A stretch of DNA of 8,286 nt from Nitrospirae bacterium GWC2_42_7 (GTDB lineage: Bacteria > Nitrospirota > Thermodesulfovibrionia > Thermodesulfovibrionales > UBA6898), in contig MHDW01000165.1 in NCBI GenBank assembly GCA_001803645.1, positions 1 to 8,286 on the forward strand. Direction: 5' to 3'. Below are positions 1 to 7,368 of this stretch, in pieces (position 1 is the first letter of the stretch; every line of letters starts with the position of its first letter). Both the position numbers and the translations under genes were made by a program. Under the pieces are notes generated by a model. It was not told the DNA's origin. It saw only the letters and a program-made list of their open reading frames with translations, and did not search any database.

Positions 1-250
1 AGTTGAATTCACAGCAGGGACATCAGGTTCAGTAACAGGCATTACAATCAATGACATTCAGATCATGTCCGGAACAGCCGTTGCCTTTACCACAGATCTT
101 GAAACCCTTGCAACTGATGTTGCAGCAGACATAAATACATATATATCAGATCCTGATTATGAGGCTTTTGTATCAGAGAAGACAGTTATTATTAAGGCAA
201 TGCCTGAAGCAGGCTCTACACCTAATACATATGTTGTGGTGAGCACTGTT
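1..250 (+). repeat. Inserted module, copy 1 (inside Lcl_C-B of unit 0)
   Basis: This direct repeat pairs with 3454-3703 at an offset of 3,453 bases, a multiple of three, so the frame is kept. A hand alignment of bases 1-240 has no gaps and 26 mismatches (about 89% identity). The encoded module, with motifs such as GSVTGI, DVAADIN and PNTYVVV, looks like a beta-rich unit seen in phage and adhesin structural proteins. That resemblance is from memory of the pattern and has not been searched. The 5' edge of the module lies outside the window. Confidence 0.85.
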
Positions 251-1042
251 AACAGTGATTTAACAAAAATAGATGTCAACATGACCGGTGGTGTAAATCT
301 GTATGAGGACTGGAGGCTTCCAAATATAAAGGACCTTTCATCCATTACAGATCAGAAGTTGTATACCCCGGCTTTGGATATCCGTGACCTGCTGTCTGTT
401 AAAGGTTTTCTGATCGATAATGACACAATGCAGTACTGGTCATCTACAACCGATATATCCACTGACAAGACTGTTGCCTGGAGTCTGGCTTTTTATCTTG
501 GTTATCCTTATCCAGCCTCCAAGGCAGACAACAATTACGTGAGGTGTGTCCGTGGAGGTCTCGAAAAAACCTTGTCGGTTGAGGTGATAGGAGATGTAGC
601 AGGTCAGGTCGCAGCTGACAGAGATGGAATTGATCTGGACGGCAACACAATAAACTGTCCGGGAACTGCGCCGGATGCATGCAGTGATGTATACCAGTTT
701 GGAGATGTTGTTATTTTAACAGCAACACCGAGTCGTCCGGCAGCATATCCTTCAACACTATTACCATCAGAGCAGCAGACCATATTTACCGGCTGGACAG
801 GTGGAGGATGCCCGGAAACTGTGAGCCCTTTTGGGGATACATGTTCTATTACGATCAATGCCAATATTTCAGTCACAGCAATGTTCGCTGCTGATACTGA
901 CCTTGACGGAGATGATGTATGGGATTCCGAAGACAACTGTCCACAGGTCTACAATCCCCGTGTTGATACTGACAATGACAGTATCGCAGATATGCAGATA
1001 GATACTGATAATGACGGCATAGGAGATGCCTGTGAGATAAAA
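1..1042 (+). repeat. Super-repeat unit 0 (partial): Lcl_C-B with insert, InlB-like, TSP3
   Basis: The unit enters within a type B Lcl_C domain. The inserted module covers about 2-295, then DWRLPN (308) to RCVRGG (ending near 558) completes the domain. There is no DUF11: the chain passes directly into an InlB-like domain (about 559-888) with GWTGGGC at 791 and a second cysteine near its end. A TSP3 block (about 889-1036) follows, with one DNCP and one GIGDAC motif and a cysteine-free extra half-repeat. Compared with unit 1, the DUF11 module is missing. Confidence 0.8.
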
Positions 1043-4000
1043 CTACCGGATACAGGTCAGACCTCAGATCACACTCAGACCTTTGGTGAGGATGCTGATT
1101 ATACGATGCACCAGCCGTTATTTGTTGACAATAATAATGGAACGATCACAGACCTCAATACACATCTTATTTGGCAGGCTGCTGATGACAACAAAAATTA
1201 TAACTGGTATGAGGCCAATGGAATAGTGTCACCTTTTAATCCATATGACACCTTATTGCAGAGGGTAAAGACCGATGTGTGCGGAGATCTCGTTCTCGCG
1301 AATCGTTCTGACTGGCGTGTGCCGACCAAGAAGGAACTTCTCAGTATTGTAAATTTTGAACAAAAGAACCCTGCGATATTTACTGGATATTTCAAGGGGA
1401 CTGATTCAATGAGTTACTGGACCTCGACAAAGTATGCAGTGGGAGATACGAATGCATGGCTTGTAAACTTCAGCAATGGCCAGACAAGTTTTATAAACAC
1501 CAGCGGAACGCCGCCACCTGACTACCGTGTCAGGTGTGTACGTTCTACAAAACTCGAATACGGACAATTTAATGATGTAAATGCAGATACAGTAAAGGAT
1601 GAAACAACAGGCCTTATATGGCAAAAAGACAAGGGCGCAGTACAGACATGGGAAAATGCTATTAAGACTTGTGAAGATCTTGAGTTACCTTCAGGTTCAG
1701 GTATTACAGACTGGCGGCTTCCCAATGTAAAGGAACTCGAATCACTAACAGATGATACAGTAACAGATTCAGCCATAAATGCAGCTTACTTCCCAGACCT
1801 CAACTCTGCTGAATTCTGGACCTCAACGACGAGCACTGAATACATTGATAATGGCTGGTCTGTTGATTTTCTGACAGGCAGCACTTCATATGCTCTGAAG
1901 ACTTTGACAAAGAACACGCGATGCGTGCGCGGAGGCAGGGAGGGTTCTCTCGGGGAATCCGAGCTTTCGCTTGATGTTGTTGATTCGCCGGATCCGGTTG
2001 CAGTTAATACCACTCTTACTTATACATTGACTGTGACAAATAACGGACCTTATGATGCACTAGGCGTTATCCTGACAGACATTATTCCTGTTGGGACAAA
2101 TTATGTTTCAGGAAGCTGGCCGACCGGAAATACATGTACGGAAGCAAGCAGAACAGTAACATGTAAAATTGGTGATATCCCTGCTTCAGGAACGGTTGAT
2201 GTGACGATTGTTGTGACAGCCCCTGACACTGTAGGGACCATTACAAACTCAGCTGTGGTGACCTCTCTCACAAATGATGCATATATAACTAATAATTCTG
2301 TTTTAACTGATACCTTTGCAGGACTGCCTAACAATACACTGACTGTTGATATATCAGGCTCAGGCTCAGGAGGCGTCACCAGTGTCCCGGCCGGTATTGC
2401 CTGTCAGGCTGACTGCAGCGAGATATATCCCCTTGGTACTAAGGTAACTCTTACTGCAGCACCAAGTGGCTCATCTTTGTTTGGCGGCTGGTCAGGAGGC
2501 GGATGCAGCGGCACAAATACTACATGTGAAATATATGTTATGGCTGACACTCTTGTTACAGCCGCATTTGAACTTGATTCCGACAATGATGGTATCCTTA
2601 ACCCTGTTGACAACTGTCCAAACAACTGGAATCCAGGCCAGGTTGACAGTGATGATGACGGTATTGGTGATGTCTGTGATCCTGACAAAGATGGTGATGG
2701 TATTCTGGATAGCACGCCTTCAGGTTTACAGAATTGCACAGGAGGACAGACAACTAATTGTTATGACAACTGCCCATCCATTCCGAACCCGGAGCAGACA
2801 GACACGGATGGAGACGGGAAAGGAGACGCATGTGAGATCCGGTTATCAGATACAGGGCAGACAGGTGACTTTACTGCAACGTTCGGAGAGGATTCTGATT
2901 ATACGATCAATCCCCCGTCTTTTGCGGATAATGGTGCAGGTATAATAACCGACAACAATACTCATTTGATGTGGCAGCAGGATTATGACGATCAAAACTA
3001 CAACTGGGCTGCTGCATCAGGTCTTTGTTCTGCTCTGCACCTTGGCGGTTTTGATGACTGGCGTCTGCCTAACAAACACGAACTTCTCGGTATAGTTGAT
3101 TTTGGAAAGCAGAACCCTGCGATTGACCAAACCAGTTTCCCTGCAACAGCAGCAGCTGTATTCTGGTCAATTAATGAATATGTATTCACACCTACAACCT
3201 ATGCCTGGGGTGTTGACTTCAGCGACGGACATTCCGAAACCTACAACAAAAATTCAGGCAGTTTCTATGTAAGATGCGTTAGAGAAAATCCTATTACATA
3301 TGAAACTTATATTGATAATAGTGATGGAACGATTACAGATACCTCAACAGGACTTGTCTGGCAGATGGATGACGGTGGCACTGCCAGAACATGGGAAAAC
3401 GCATTGACCTATTGCGAAAACCTTTCTGTAGTTGATGTCAGGTCCTCCGGTTCAGTTGAATTCACAACCGGAACAACAGGTTCAGTAACAGGCATTACGG
3501 TCAATGACGTTCAGATCATGTCCGTAACAGCCGTTGCCTTTACTACAGACCTTGAAACCCTTGCAAATGATGTTGCAGCTGACATAAATGCATATATATC
3601 AGCTCCTGATTACCAGGCCTTTGCATCAGGGAAGACAGTTATTATCAAGGCAATGCCCGGAGCAGGATCTGCACCCAATACATATGTTGTAGTAAGTTCA
3701 ATCACAGGTGATATAGCCTGGACAGATAATAATATGGCCGGTGGCATGAGTACATCTTCCAATACTGACTGGCGTCTGCCTAATACTAGGGAACTTGAAT
3801 CAGTAGCTTCAGTTATGGATTACAACCCTGCAGCTGTTACTCTTATGAAAGCAAATACATCTTTTGCGTACAGATACTGGAGTTCAACCACTGCTGAATT
3901 TAACGCTGCTAAGGCATGGTCAGTGGATTTCTTTGACGGAAGCATTATCTCTGAGGATAAGACAGCCAATCAGTATGGAAACCCGGTAAAATCCTATCTC

Positions 4001-6613
4001 ACAAGATGCGTAAAAGGCGGCCGGTCAGGCTCTGTAGGGGAATCAGACCTTTCAGTTACGGAAACTGATTCACCTGACCCTGTTATAATCAGCAATACGC
4101 TAAGCTATACAATTTCAGTAACCAACAATGGTCCCAATGATGCATTAGGCGTTCTTCTGACAGATGTACTCCCAGAAGGATCATCATATGTTTCTGGGAG
4201 CTGGCCGAATGGAAATACATGTACGGAAGAAGACGGAACAGTAACATGTAACCTTGACTCTATTGCGGCTTCTGAAACAGTAGATGTAACTATAATTGTC
4301 AATGCCCCGAGTACTGCAGGAAGCATCACAAACTCACCTGTAGTGACGTCTGTTACAAATGATCCTGTTACAGGAAATAATACTGTTTCTGAAACAACCA
4401 GCGTAGAAGTTGACCTTGATGGCGATGGATTGGCATCAAACATTGACAACTGTCCTCTTGCATACAACCCGGATCAACTTGATACTGATGGCGACGGCAT
4501 AGGTGATGCCTGCGACACTGATGATGACAACGACGGAATTCTGGATATTACAGATAACTGCAAACTTGTGATCAATACAGATCAGCTTGATACTGATGGT
4601 GACGACATCGGTAATGTCTGTGATCCTGACGATGATAATGATGGTGTCCCTGATGTTTCTGATAATTGTCCCCTTGTGGCCAATTCGAATCAACTCGATA
4701 CAGATGTAGACGGCATCGGAGATGTCTGTGAAATCAAATTGCCTGATACAGGCCAGACAGGAAGTTACACAGCAACGTACGGTGAAGATCATGACTATGT
4801 ACTATACCCAATGTCAATTATCAAGAATAATGATGGAACAGCATTGGATAATAACACGTACCTTATGTGGCAGACTTCAGATGATAATACCTTGAGGACA
4901 AGGGCACAGGCCAAGACTTACTGCGAGGGACTTTCACTCGGGACATATCCAGGAGGCCTCTATCCTGACTGGCGTTTGCCATCAAAGAAAGAACTCCTTG
5001 GTATTGTTAATTATGGCAATTATAGCCCGGCTATTGACACAACCATCTTCCCCGGGACAGATACTGTATCAGGAACTCTGCCAGTCCCTGCCTTCTACTG
5101 GACTGATACGGATTCTGCATTTACTGTAAACACTGCATGGGGTGTAGATTTCTTCCAGGGTCATGCTGATATTAAAAATGTGTCGACACCTGGTTTTGTC
5201 CGTTGTGTAAGAGGCGATAGCCTGGTATATCCGGTTGCTGCAGACAATGGTGATGACACTGTAAAAGACAAAGGCACCGGACTTGTATGGCAGAAGACCG
5301 CTGACAGTACCGCAAGGACATGGGAAGAAGCGCTGACCTACTGCGAAACGCTTAATTTCGGAACATGTTCGTCAGGATTATGCCCTGACTGGCGTCTGCC
5401 TGACGTCAGAGAGCTTGAGTCCATAACGTCAAACACCAGTATAAATCCATCAATAGATACAGGCGTTTTTTCTTCTACCCAATCAGCCGGGTACTGGTCA
5501 TCTACAACGAGCATTATCAAGACGGTTCCACCTGTTGATACCTACGCGTGGTATGTATCTTTCAGCAATGGGACTGTGGCAAATCGCGATAAAGGGCAGG
5601 CGTTATATACACGCTGTGTGCGTAACGGAGAGGGTGGAGCGATAGGCAATTCTGATATTGCGGTTTCCCTGAGCTCAACAACAACGGATGATGGCCTGCC
5701 GGAAGTTACTGTTGGACATACTCTGATATATCAGTACAATGTAACTAACAATGGTCCTGATAATGGGCTTGGAGTGTTCTTTACGGATACTCTGCCCGCA
5801 GGATCGGTATTTGTGGCTGCGATCCCAACTCAGGGAACATGCAGCGACAGTGCTCCTTTCGGCACTGTAATTTGTGATATCGGATCGATGCTAAATGGAG
5901 ATATTGTAAATATAACAGTAACAATTAATGTGCCAATGACTGCAGGTATTATTACTAATACGACCACAGTAACATCCATAACCAATGATGACATCTTTAC
6001 AAATAATTTCTTGGACGTGACAACCCAGGTGGTCTATAAACTGGGGGTTGAGGTCCTGACCGACGATGTTGGAATAAACGGGACTGTTACGGGTTCTCCT
6101 GCGGGGATGGACGGTGCTATTGACTGTGCTTCTGATCTGGGATGTTCGAATGCATCCGACCGTTTTAGCTCAAGCACTGTAGTAACACTTGTAGCAGTTG
6201 CAGAACCTGGTTCTAGTTTTGCAGGATGGTCAGGCGGGGGGTGCTTAGGCACTGGTGACTGTGTGGTAACGGTCAATGGTGATATAGCTGTAGAAGCGTA
6301 CTTTACTACTTACATCAAACCAGGACAGATGGCACGCAGAAGCTATCTTGTTAAGCCGGAGAATTGGATAGTAAGTGCGTATACAGTTGGTTCTGGTCCT
6401 TATACCGTATACCTGGAGGTGACCGACACAACAGGAACTCTGATCCCGGCAGGGCAGATAATGGGCATGACATCAAACCCGATGTTGATATCCGGGACAG
6501 CCTTAAGGTCTGAGGTGACGCTGGTATTCGATGAAGTAACAAGGAAAGCATACATAATACACGACGATAATGGGACACTGATTATGACAGTTGCCCCAGA
6601 GATTAAGAGATAA
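1..6613 (+). CDS. Giant secreted modular protein (Lcl_C/DUF1566, DUF11, InlB-like and TSP3 super-repeats), 5' partial
   Basis: The frame (first full codon at base 2) stays open to TAA at 6611-6613, giving at least 2,203 residues; the start and any signal peptide lie upstream. The first in-frame ATG, at 65, is internal: bases 1-64 encode residues that match an internal stretch at 3454-3517. Seven Lcl_C (DUF1566, Legionella collagen-like C-terminal) domains are marked by DWRLP or DWRVP at 308, 1310, 1709, 3056, 3767, 4967 and 5387, each followed by a W-S/T-S/D-T-type strand and RCV(R/K). Three DUF11 domains (VTNNGP motif), three InlB-like domains (GWSGGGC or GWTGGGC at 791, 2486 and 6224) and three Asp-rich TSP3 blocks with DNCP and GIGD(A/V)C motifs separate them. 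TSP3 repeats bind calcium and DUF11 domains are usually surface Ig-like spacers. Lcl_C of Legionella Lcl binds glycosaminoglycans, so an adhesin or matrix role is likely but inferred. No C-terminal membrane anchor, autotransporter barrel or PEP-CTERM is seen; the protein ends in PEIKR. Probably co-transcribed with the next gene. Confidence 0.93.
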   Translation, partial: VEFTAGTSGSVTGITINDIQIMSGTAVAFTTDLETLATDVAADINTYISDPDYEAFVSEKTVIIKAMPEAGSTPNTYVVVSTVNSDLTKIDVNMTGGVNLYEDWRLPNIKDLSSITDQKLYTPALDIRDLLSVKGFLIDNDTMQYWSSTTDISTDKTVAWSLAFYLGYPYPASKADNNYVRCVRGGLEKTLSVEVIGDVAGQVAADRDGIDLDGNTINCPGTAPDACSDVYQFGDVVILTATPSRPAAYPSTLLPSEQQTIFTGWTGGGCPETVSPFGDTCSITINANISVTAMFAADTDLDGDDVWDSEDNCPQVYNPRVDTDNDSIADMQIDTDNDGIGDACEIKLPDTGQTSDHTQTFGEDADYTMHQPLFVDNNNGTITDLNTHLIWQAADDNKNYNWYEANGIVSPFNPYDTLLQRVKTDVCGDLVLANRSDWRVPTKKELLSIVNFEQKNPAIFTGYFKGTDSMSYWTSTKYAVGDTNAWLVNFSNGQTSFINTSGTPPPDYRVRCVRSTKLEYGQFNDVNADTVKDETTGLIWQKDKGAVQTWENAIKTCEDLELPSGSGITDWRLPNVKELESLTDDTVTDSAINAAYFPDLNSAEFWTSTTSTEYIDNGWSVDFLTGSTSYALKTLTKNTRCVRGGREGSLGESELSLDVVDSPDPVAVNTTLTYTLTVTNNGPYDALGVILTDIIPVGTNYVSGSWPTGNTCTEASRTVTCKIGDIPASGTVDVTIVVTAPDTVGTITNSAVVTSLTNDAYITNNSVLTDTFAGLPNNTLTVDISGSGSGGVTSVPAGIACQADCSEIYPLGTKVTLTAAPSGSSLFGGWSGGGCSGTNTTCEIYVMADTLVTAAFELDSDNDGILNPVDNCPNNWNPGQVDSDDDGIGDVCDPDKDGDGILDSTPSGLQNCTGGQTTNCYDNCPSIPNPEQTDTDGDGKGDACEIRLSDTGQTGDFTATFGEDSDYTINPPSFADNGAGIITDNNTHLMWQQDYDDQNYNWAAASGLCSALHLGGFDDWRLPNKHELLGIVDFGKQNPAIDQTSFPATAAAVFWSINEYVFTPTTYAWGVDFSDGHSETYNKNSGSFYVRCVRENPITYETYIDNSDGTITDTSTGLVWQMDDGGTARTWENALTYCENLSVVDVRSSGSVEFTTGTTGSVTGITVNDVQIMSVTAVAFTTDLETLANDVAADINAYISAPDYQAFASGKTVIIKAMPGAGSAPNTYVVVSSITGDIAWTDNNMAGGMSTSSNTDWRLPNTRELESVASVMDYNPAAVTLMKANTSFAYRYWSSTTAEFNAAKAWSVDFFDGSIISEDKTANQYGNPVKSYLTRCVKGGRSGSVGESDLSVTETDSPDPVIISNTLSYTISVTNNGPNDALGVLLTDVLPEGSSYVSGSWPNGNTCTEEDGTVTCNLDSIAASETVDVTIIVNAPSTAGSITNSPVVTSVTNDPVTGNNTVSETTSVEVDLDGDGLASNIDNCPLAYNPDQLDTDGDGIGDACDTDDDNDGILDITDNCKLVINTDQLDTDGDDIGNVCDPDDDNDGVPDVSDNCPLVANSNQLDTDVDGIGDVCEIKLPDTGQTGSYTATYGEDHDYVLYPMSIIKNNDGTALDNNTYLMWQTSDDNTLRTRAQAKTYCEGLSLGTYPGGLYPDWRLPSKKELLGIVNYGNYSPAIDTTIFPGTDTVSGTLPVPAFYWTDTDSAFTVNTAWGVDFFQGHADIKNVSTPGFVRCVRGDSLVYPVAADNGDDTVKDKGTGLVWQKTADSTARTWEEALTYCETLNFGTCSSGLCPDWRLPDVRELESITSNTSINPSIDTGVFSSTQSAGYWSSTTSIIKTVPPVDTYAWYVSFSNGTVANRDKGQALYTRCVRNGEGGAIGNSDIAVSLSSTTTDDGLPEVTVGHTLIYQYNVTNNGPDNGLGVFFTDTLPAGSVFVAAIPTQGTCSDSAPFGTVICDIGSMLNGDIVNITVTINVPMTAGIITNTTTVTSITNDDIFTNNFLDVTTQVVYKLGVEVLTDDVGINGTVTGSPAGMDGAIDCASDLGCSNASDRFSSSTVVTLVAVAEPGSSFAGWSGGGCLGTGDCVVTVNGDIAVEAYFTTYIKPGQMARRSYLVKPENWIVSAYTVGSGPYTVYLEVTDTTGTLIPAGQIMGMTSNPMLISGTALRSEVTLVFDEVTRKAYIIHDDNGTLIMTVAPEIKR
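1043..2842 (+). repeat. Super-repeat unit 1 (complete): Lcl_C-A, Lcl_C-B, DUF11, InlB-like, TSP3
   Basis: This is the only unit in the window with every module. It opens with LPDTGQT (1043-1063). Lcl_C type A runs to about 1545 with DWRVP at 1310, and Lcl_C type B covers about 1546-1945 with DWRLP at 1709 and no insert. The GES linker leads into DUF11 (about 1950-2320, containing VTNNGP and a TCTE/TVTC cysteine pair). The InlB-like domain is about 2321-2572 (GWSGGGC at 2486). The TSP3 block is about 2573-2842 and has two DNCP motifs separated by a Cys-containing loop rich in Thr, Gly and Asn. Confidence 0.85.
2843..4738 (+). repeat. Super-repeat unit 2: Lcl_C-A, Lcl_C-B with insert, DUF11, TSP3 (no InlB-like)
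   Basis: The unit opens with LSDTGQT (2843-2863), a Pro-to-Ser variant of the motif at the other unit starts. Lcl_C type A extends to about 3291 (DWRLP at 3056). Lcl_C type B covers about 3292-4023 and is split by an inserted module at about 3430-3745, directly before DWRLP at 3767. DUF11 (about 4037-4410) is some 65% identical in protein to that of unit 1 by hand count (76 of 117). The InlB-like domain is absent, and DUF11 passes straight to the longest TSP3 block (about 4412-4738), which has three DNC motifs. Confidence 0.82.
3430..3745 (+). repeat. Inserted module, copy 2 (inside Lcl_C-B of unit 2)
   Basis: The module begins just after the YCENLS helix of the Lcl_C-B domain and ends shortly before DWRLP. 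It adds about 105 residues where the uninterrupted type B domains have a loop of roughly 8-15 residues. The aligned 97 residues shared with copy 1 are about 76% identical (74 of 97), and the first 80 residues about 84%. By eye, the Lcl_C sequence downstream of the insert is only about one third identical between the same two units. Confidence 0.82.
4739..6307 (+). repeat. Super-repeat unit 3: Lcl_C-A, Lcl_C-B, DUF11, InlB-like (no TSP3)
   Basis: The unit opens with LPDTGQT (4739-4759). Lcl_C type A (DWRLP at 4967) ends near 5219, and Lcl_C type B (DWRLP at 5387, no insert) ends near 5640. A more diverged DUF11 (about 5648-6034, VTNNGP kept) and an InlB-like domain (about 6035-6307, GWSGGGC at 6224) follow. 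Instead of TSP3, the chain continues into the protein's unique C-terminal domain, so this is the last unit of the array. Confidence 0.82.
6308..6610 (+). other. C-terminal ENW domain of the giant protein
   Basis: The last ~100 residues follow the final InlB-like domain and belong to none of the repeated module types. Key features are PENW (from 6356), a hydrophobic Y-L-x-V-x-D stretch followed by TGTLI, then DE, AYIIHDDNGTL and a final PEI. The first domain of the downstream 226-residue protein has the same pattern in the same order, including ENW, TG-x-LI, DE, AYI-x-HD and G-x-L-x-M. I do not recognise a named family. A terminal position and sharing with a small neighbour suggest a role in export, attachment or assembly; this is inference. 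Confidence 0.65.
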
Positions 6614-6617
6614 AATG

Positions 6618-6650
6618 ATTAAAACAATATTAAAACTACATTAAAACTAC
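6618..6650 (+). repeat. Three tandem 11-base repeats upstream of the second gene's RBS
   Basis: Consecutive units are ATTAAAACAAT (6618-6628), ATTAAAACTAC (6629-6639) and ATTAAAACTAC (6640-6650). The last two are identical and the first differs at two positions. The array begins four bases after the stop codon of the giant gene and ends directly against the GGAGGTG ribosome binding site. The 11-base period is close to one helical turn. Confidence 0.9.
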
Positions 6651-6657
6651 GGAGGTG
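6651..6657 (+). promoter_or_regulatory. Strong Shine-Dalgarno for the 226-residue protein
   Basis: GGAGGTG lies four bases before the ATG at 6662. It is a near-perfect anti-16S match and fixes the start. No hairpin terminator lies between the preceding stop codon and this site, which supports read-through from the giant gene. Confidence 0.88.
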
Positions 6658-6661
6658 TAAG

Positions 6662-7342
6662 ATGAAGAGAGTTTTGACTATATTAGTATGTATGGCACTT
6701 GCTTTTGTTAGTAGTGTGGCAAATGCAGAGGAGACAGGATGTCTTACAGCAGAAAACTGGGTTATAAGGGTATATTCAGAAGAAGTGGCAAGTCCGCACA
6801 GTTTCTGGCTGGCAGTTATTGATCCTGAGACAGGAGACCTGATAGACCACAGCAAGATCAAGGCATTTGTAGGGGCTACGACACCGTGTCTGAATGCGGA
6901 TCATGCAACCACGAACTTGTGTGAGATAGAGACTGACGCACTGAGCCCTGACGTCAGCCTTGCCTGCGATGAAGGAGAAGGGACAGCGTACATTACCCAT
7001 GACCATGCAGGTCAGCTTAGTATGAGCACGATTGCTGATATAGTCAGATATCCTCTAAAGGTAACACCAACCTTACTGAATTTTTCCGGGAAGATCTCCA
7101 AAATAATAGTAACAGTGAAGAACATAGGAACAACCGGTCTTTATATAAGCTCTGTATCATTGCCTTCCTTACCTTTTGTTTTGGGTAAGAACAACTGCAC
7201 AGGGGCGACTTTGGCTCCGATGACAGGCTCCTGCACCATGCAGGTAGGTTTTAAGGCTAGTATATATGGGACTTATAGGGATAGTTTCACTATCTACTCC
7301 GACCAAGGCAATGCTAAAATAAGGCTGAAGGGATTGAAATAG
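6662..7342 (+). CDS. Exported two-domain protein: ENW domain plus ASH/choice-of-anchor-D-like domain
   Basis: This 226-residue protein begins at an ATG with a strong Shine-Dalgarno. Residues 1-22 form a Sec signal peptide: MKR, a hydrophobic core, then ANA before EE. Residues ~27-129 resemble the C-terminal domain of the giant protein upstream (ENW at 31-33, TGDLI near 47-51, DE at 103-104, AYITHD at 109-114). Residues ~131-226 look like an ASH (ASPM-SPD2-Hydin) / choice-of-anchor-D beta-sandwich: a V-x-V-K-N-I-G-T strand, then NCTGATLAP, GSCTMQVGF, and a final FTIYSD strand with a terminal hydrophobic strand. The mature part has six cysteines (27, 76, 87, 102, 179, 191), enough for three disulfides, with 179/191 matching the usual pair of this domain type. 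It is probably periplasmic or surface-exposed. Being 48 bases downstream of the giant gene and sharing a domain with it, it may be a partner or accessory; this is inferred. No catalytic motif is visible. Confidence 0.88.
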   Translation: MKRVLTILVCMALAFVSSVANAEETGCLTAENWVIRVYSEEVASPHSFWLAVIDPETGDLIDHSKIKAFVGATTPCLNADHATTNLCEIETDALSPDVSLACDEGEGTAYITHDHAGQLSMSTIADIVRYPLKVTPTLLNFSGKISKIIVTVKNIGTTGLYISSVSLPSLPFVLGKNNCTGATLAPMTGSCTMQVGFKASIYGTYRDSFTIYSDQGNAKIRLKGLK

Positions 7343-7368
7343 AAGCAGCATACTGCACATAATAATGC

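Noticed and set aside
65..67. ATG at 65 as the start of the giant gene
   Set aside because: The frame is open to base 2, the residues before this Met are conserved in the internal copy at 3454-3517, and there is no signal peptide after it.
2466..2945. 159-codon ORF in another + frame, rich in Met, Leu, Thr and Arg
   Set aside because: It overlaps the InlB-like and TSP3 modules of the giant gene. The odd composition is a frame-shifted reading of Asp-rich GAT/GAC codons.
1043..4759. LPDTG sequences resembling sortase (LPXTG) cell-wall sorting signals
   Set aside because: They are internal, always continue as GQT, and are not followed by a hydrophobic helix and basic tail. The same motif sits at the mature N-terminus of the third protein. 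They are part of the DUF1566-associated DTGQT motif.
308..5640. Lcl_C repeats as variable regions of a diversity-generating retroelement
   Set aside because: DUF1566-type domains can be retroelement targets, but no reverse transcriptase or template repeat is present here. The domains are internal rather than at a C-terminus, and the copies differ across their whole length rather than at focused adenine positions.
1..6307. CRISPR array or transposon explaining the repeats
   Set aside because: The repeats are long, diverged, in frame and encode protein modules. There are no short identical repeats with unique spacers and no transposase or terminal inverted repeats.
6615..6644. Nine-residue ORF (ATG ATT AAA ...) between the first two genes
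   Set aside because: It has no clear ribosome binding site and lies within the 11-base tandem repeats. A leader peptide role has no support.
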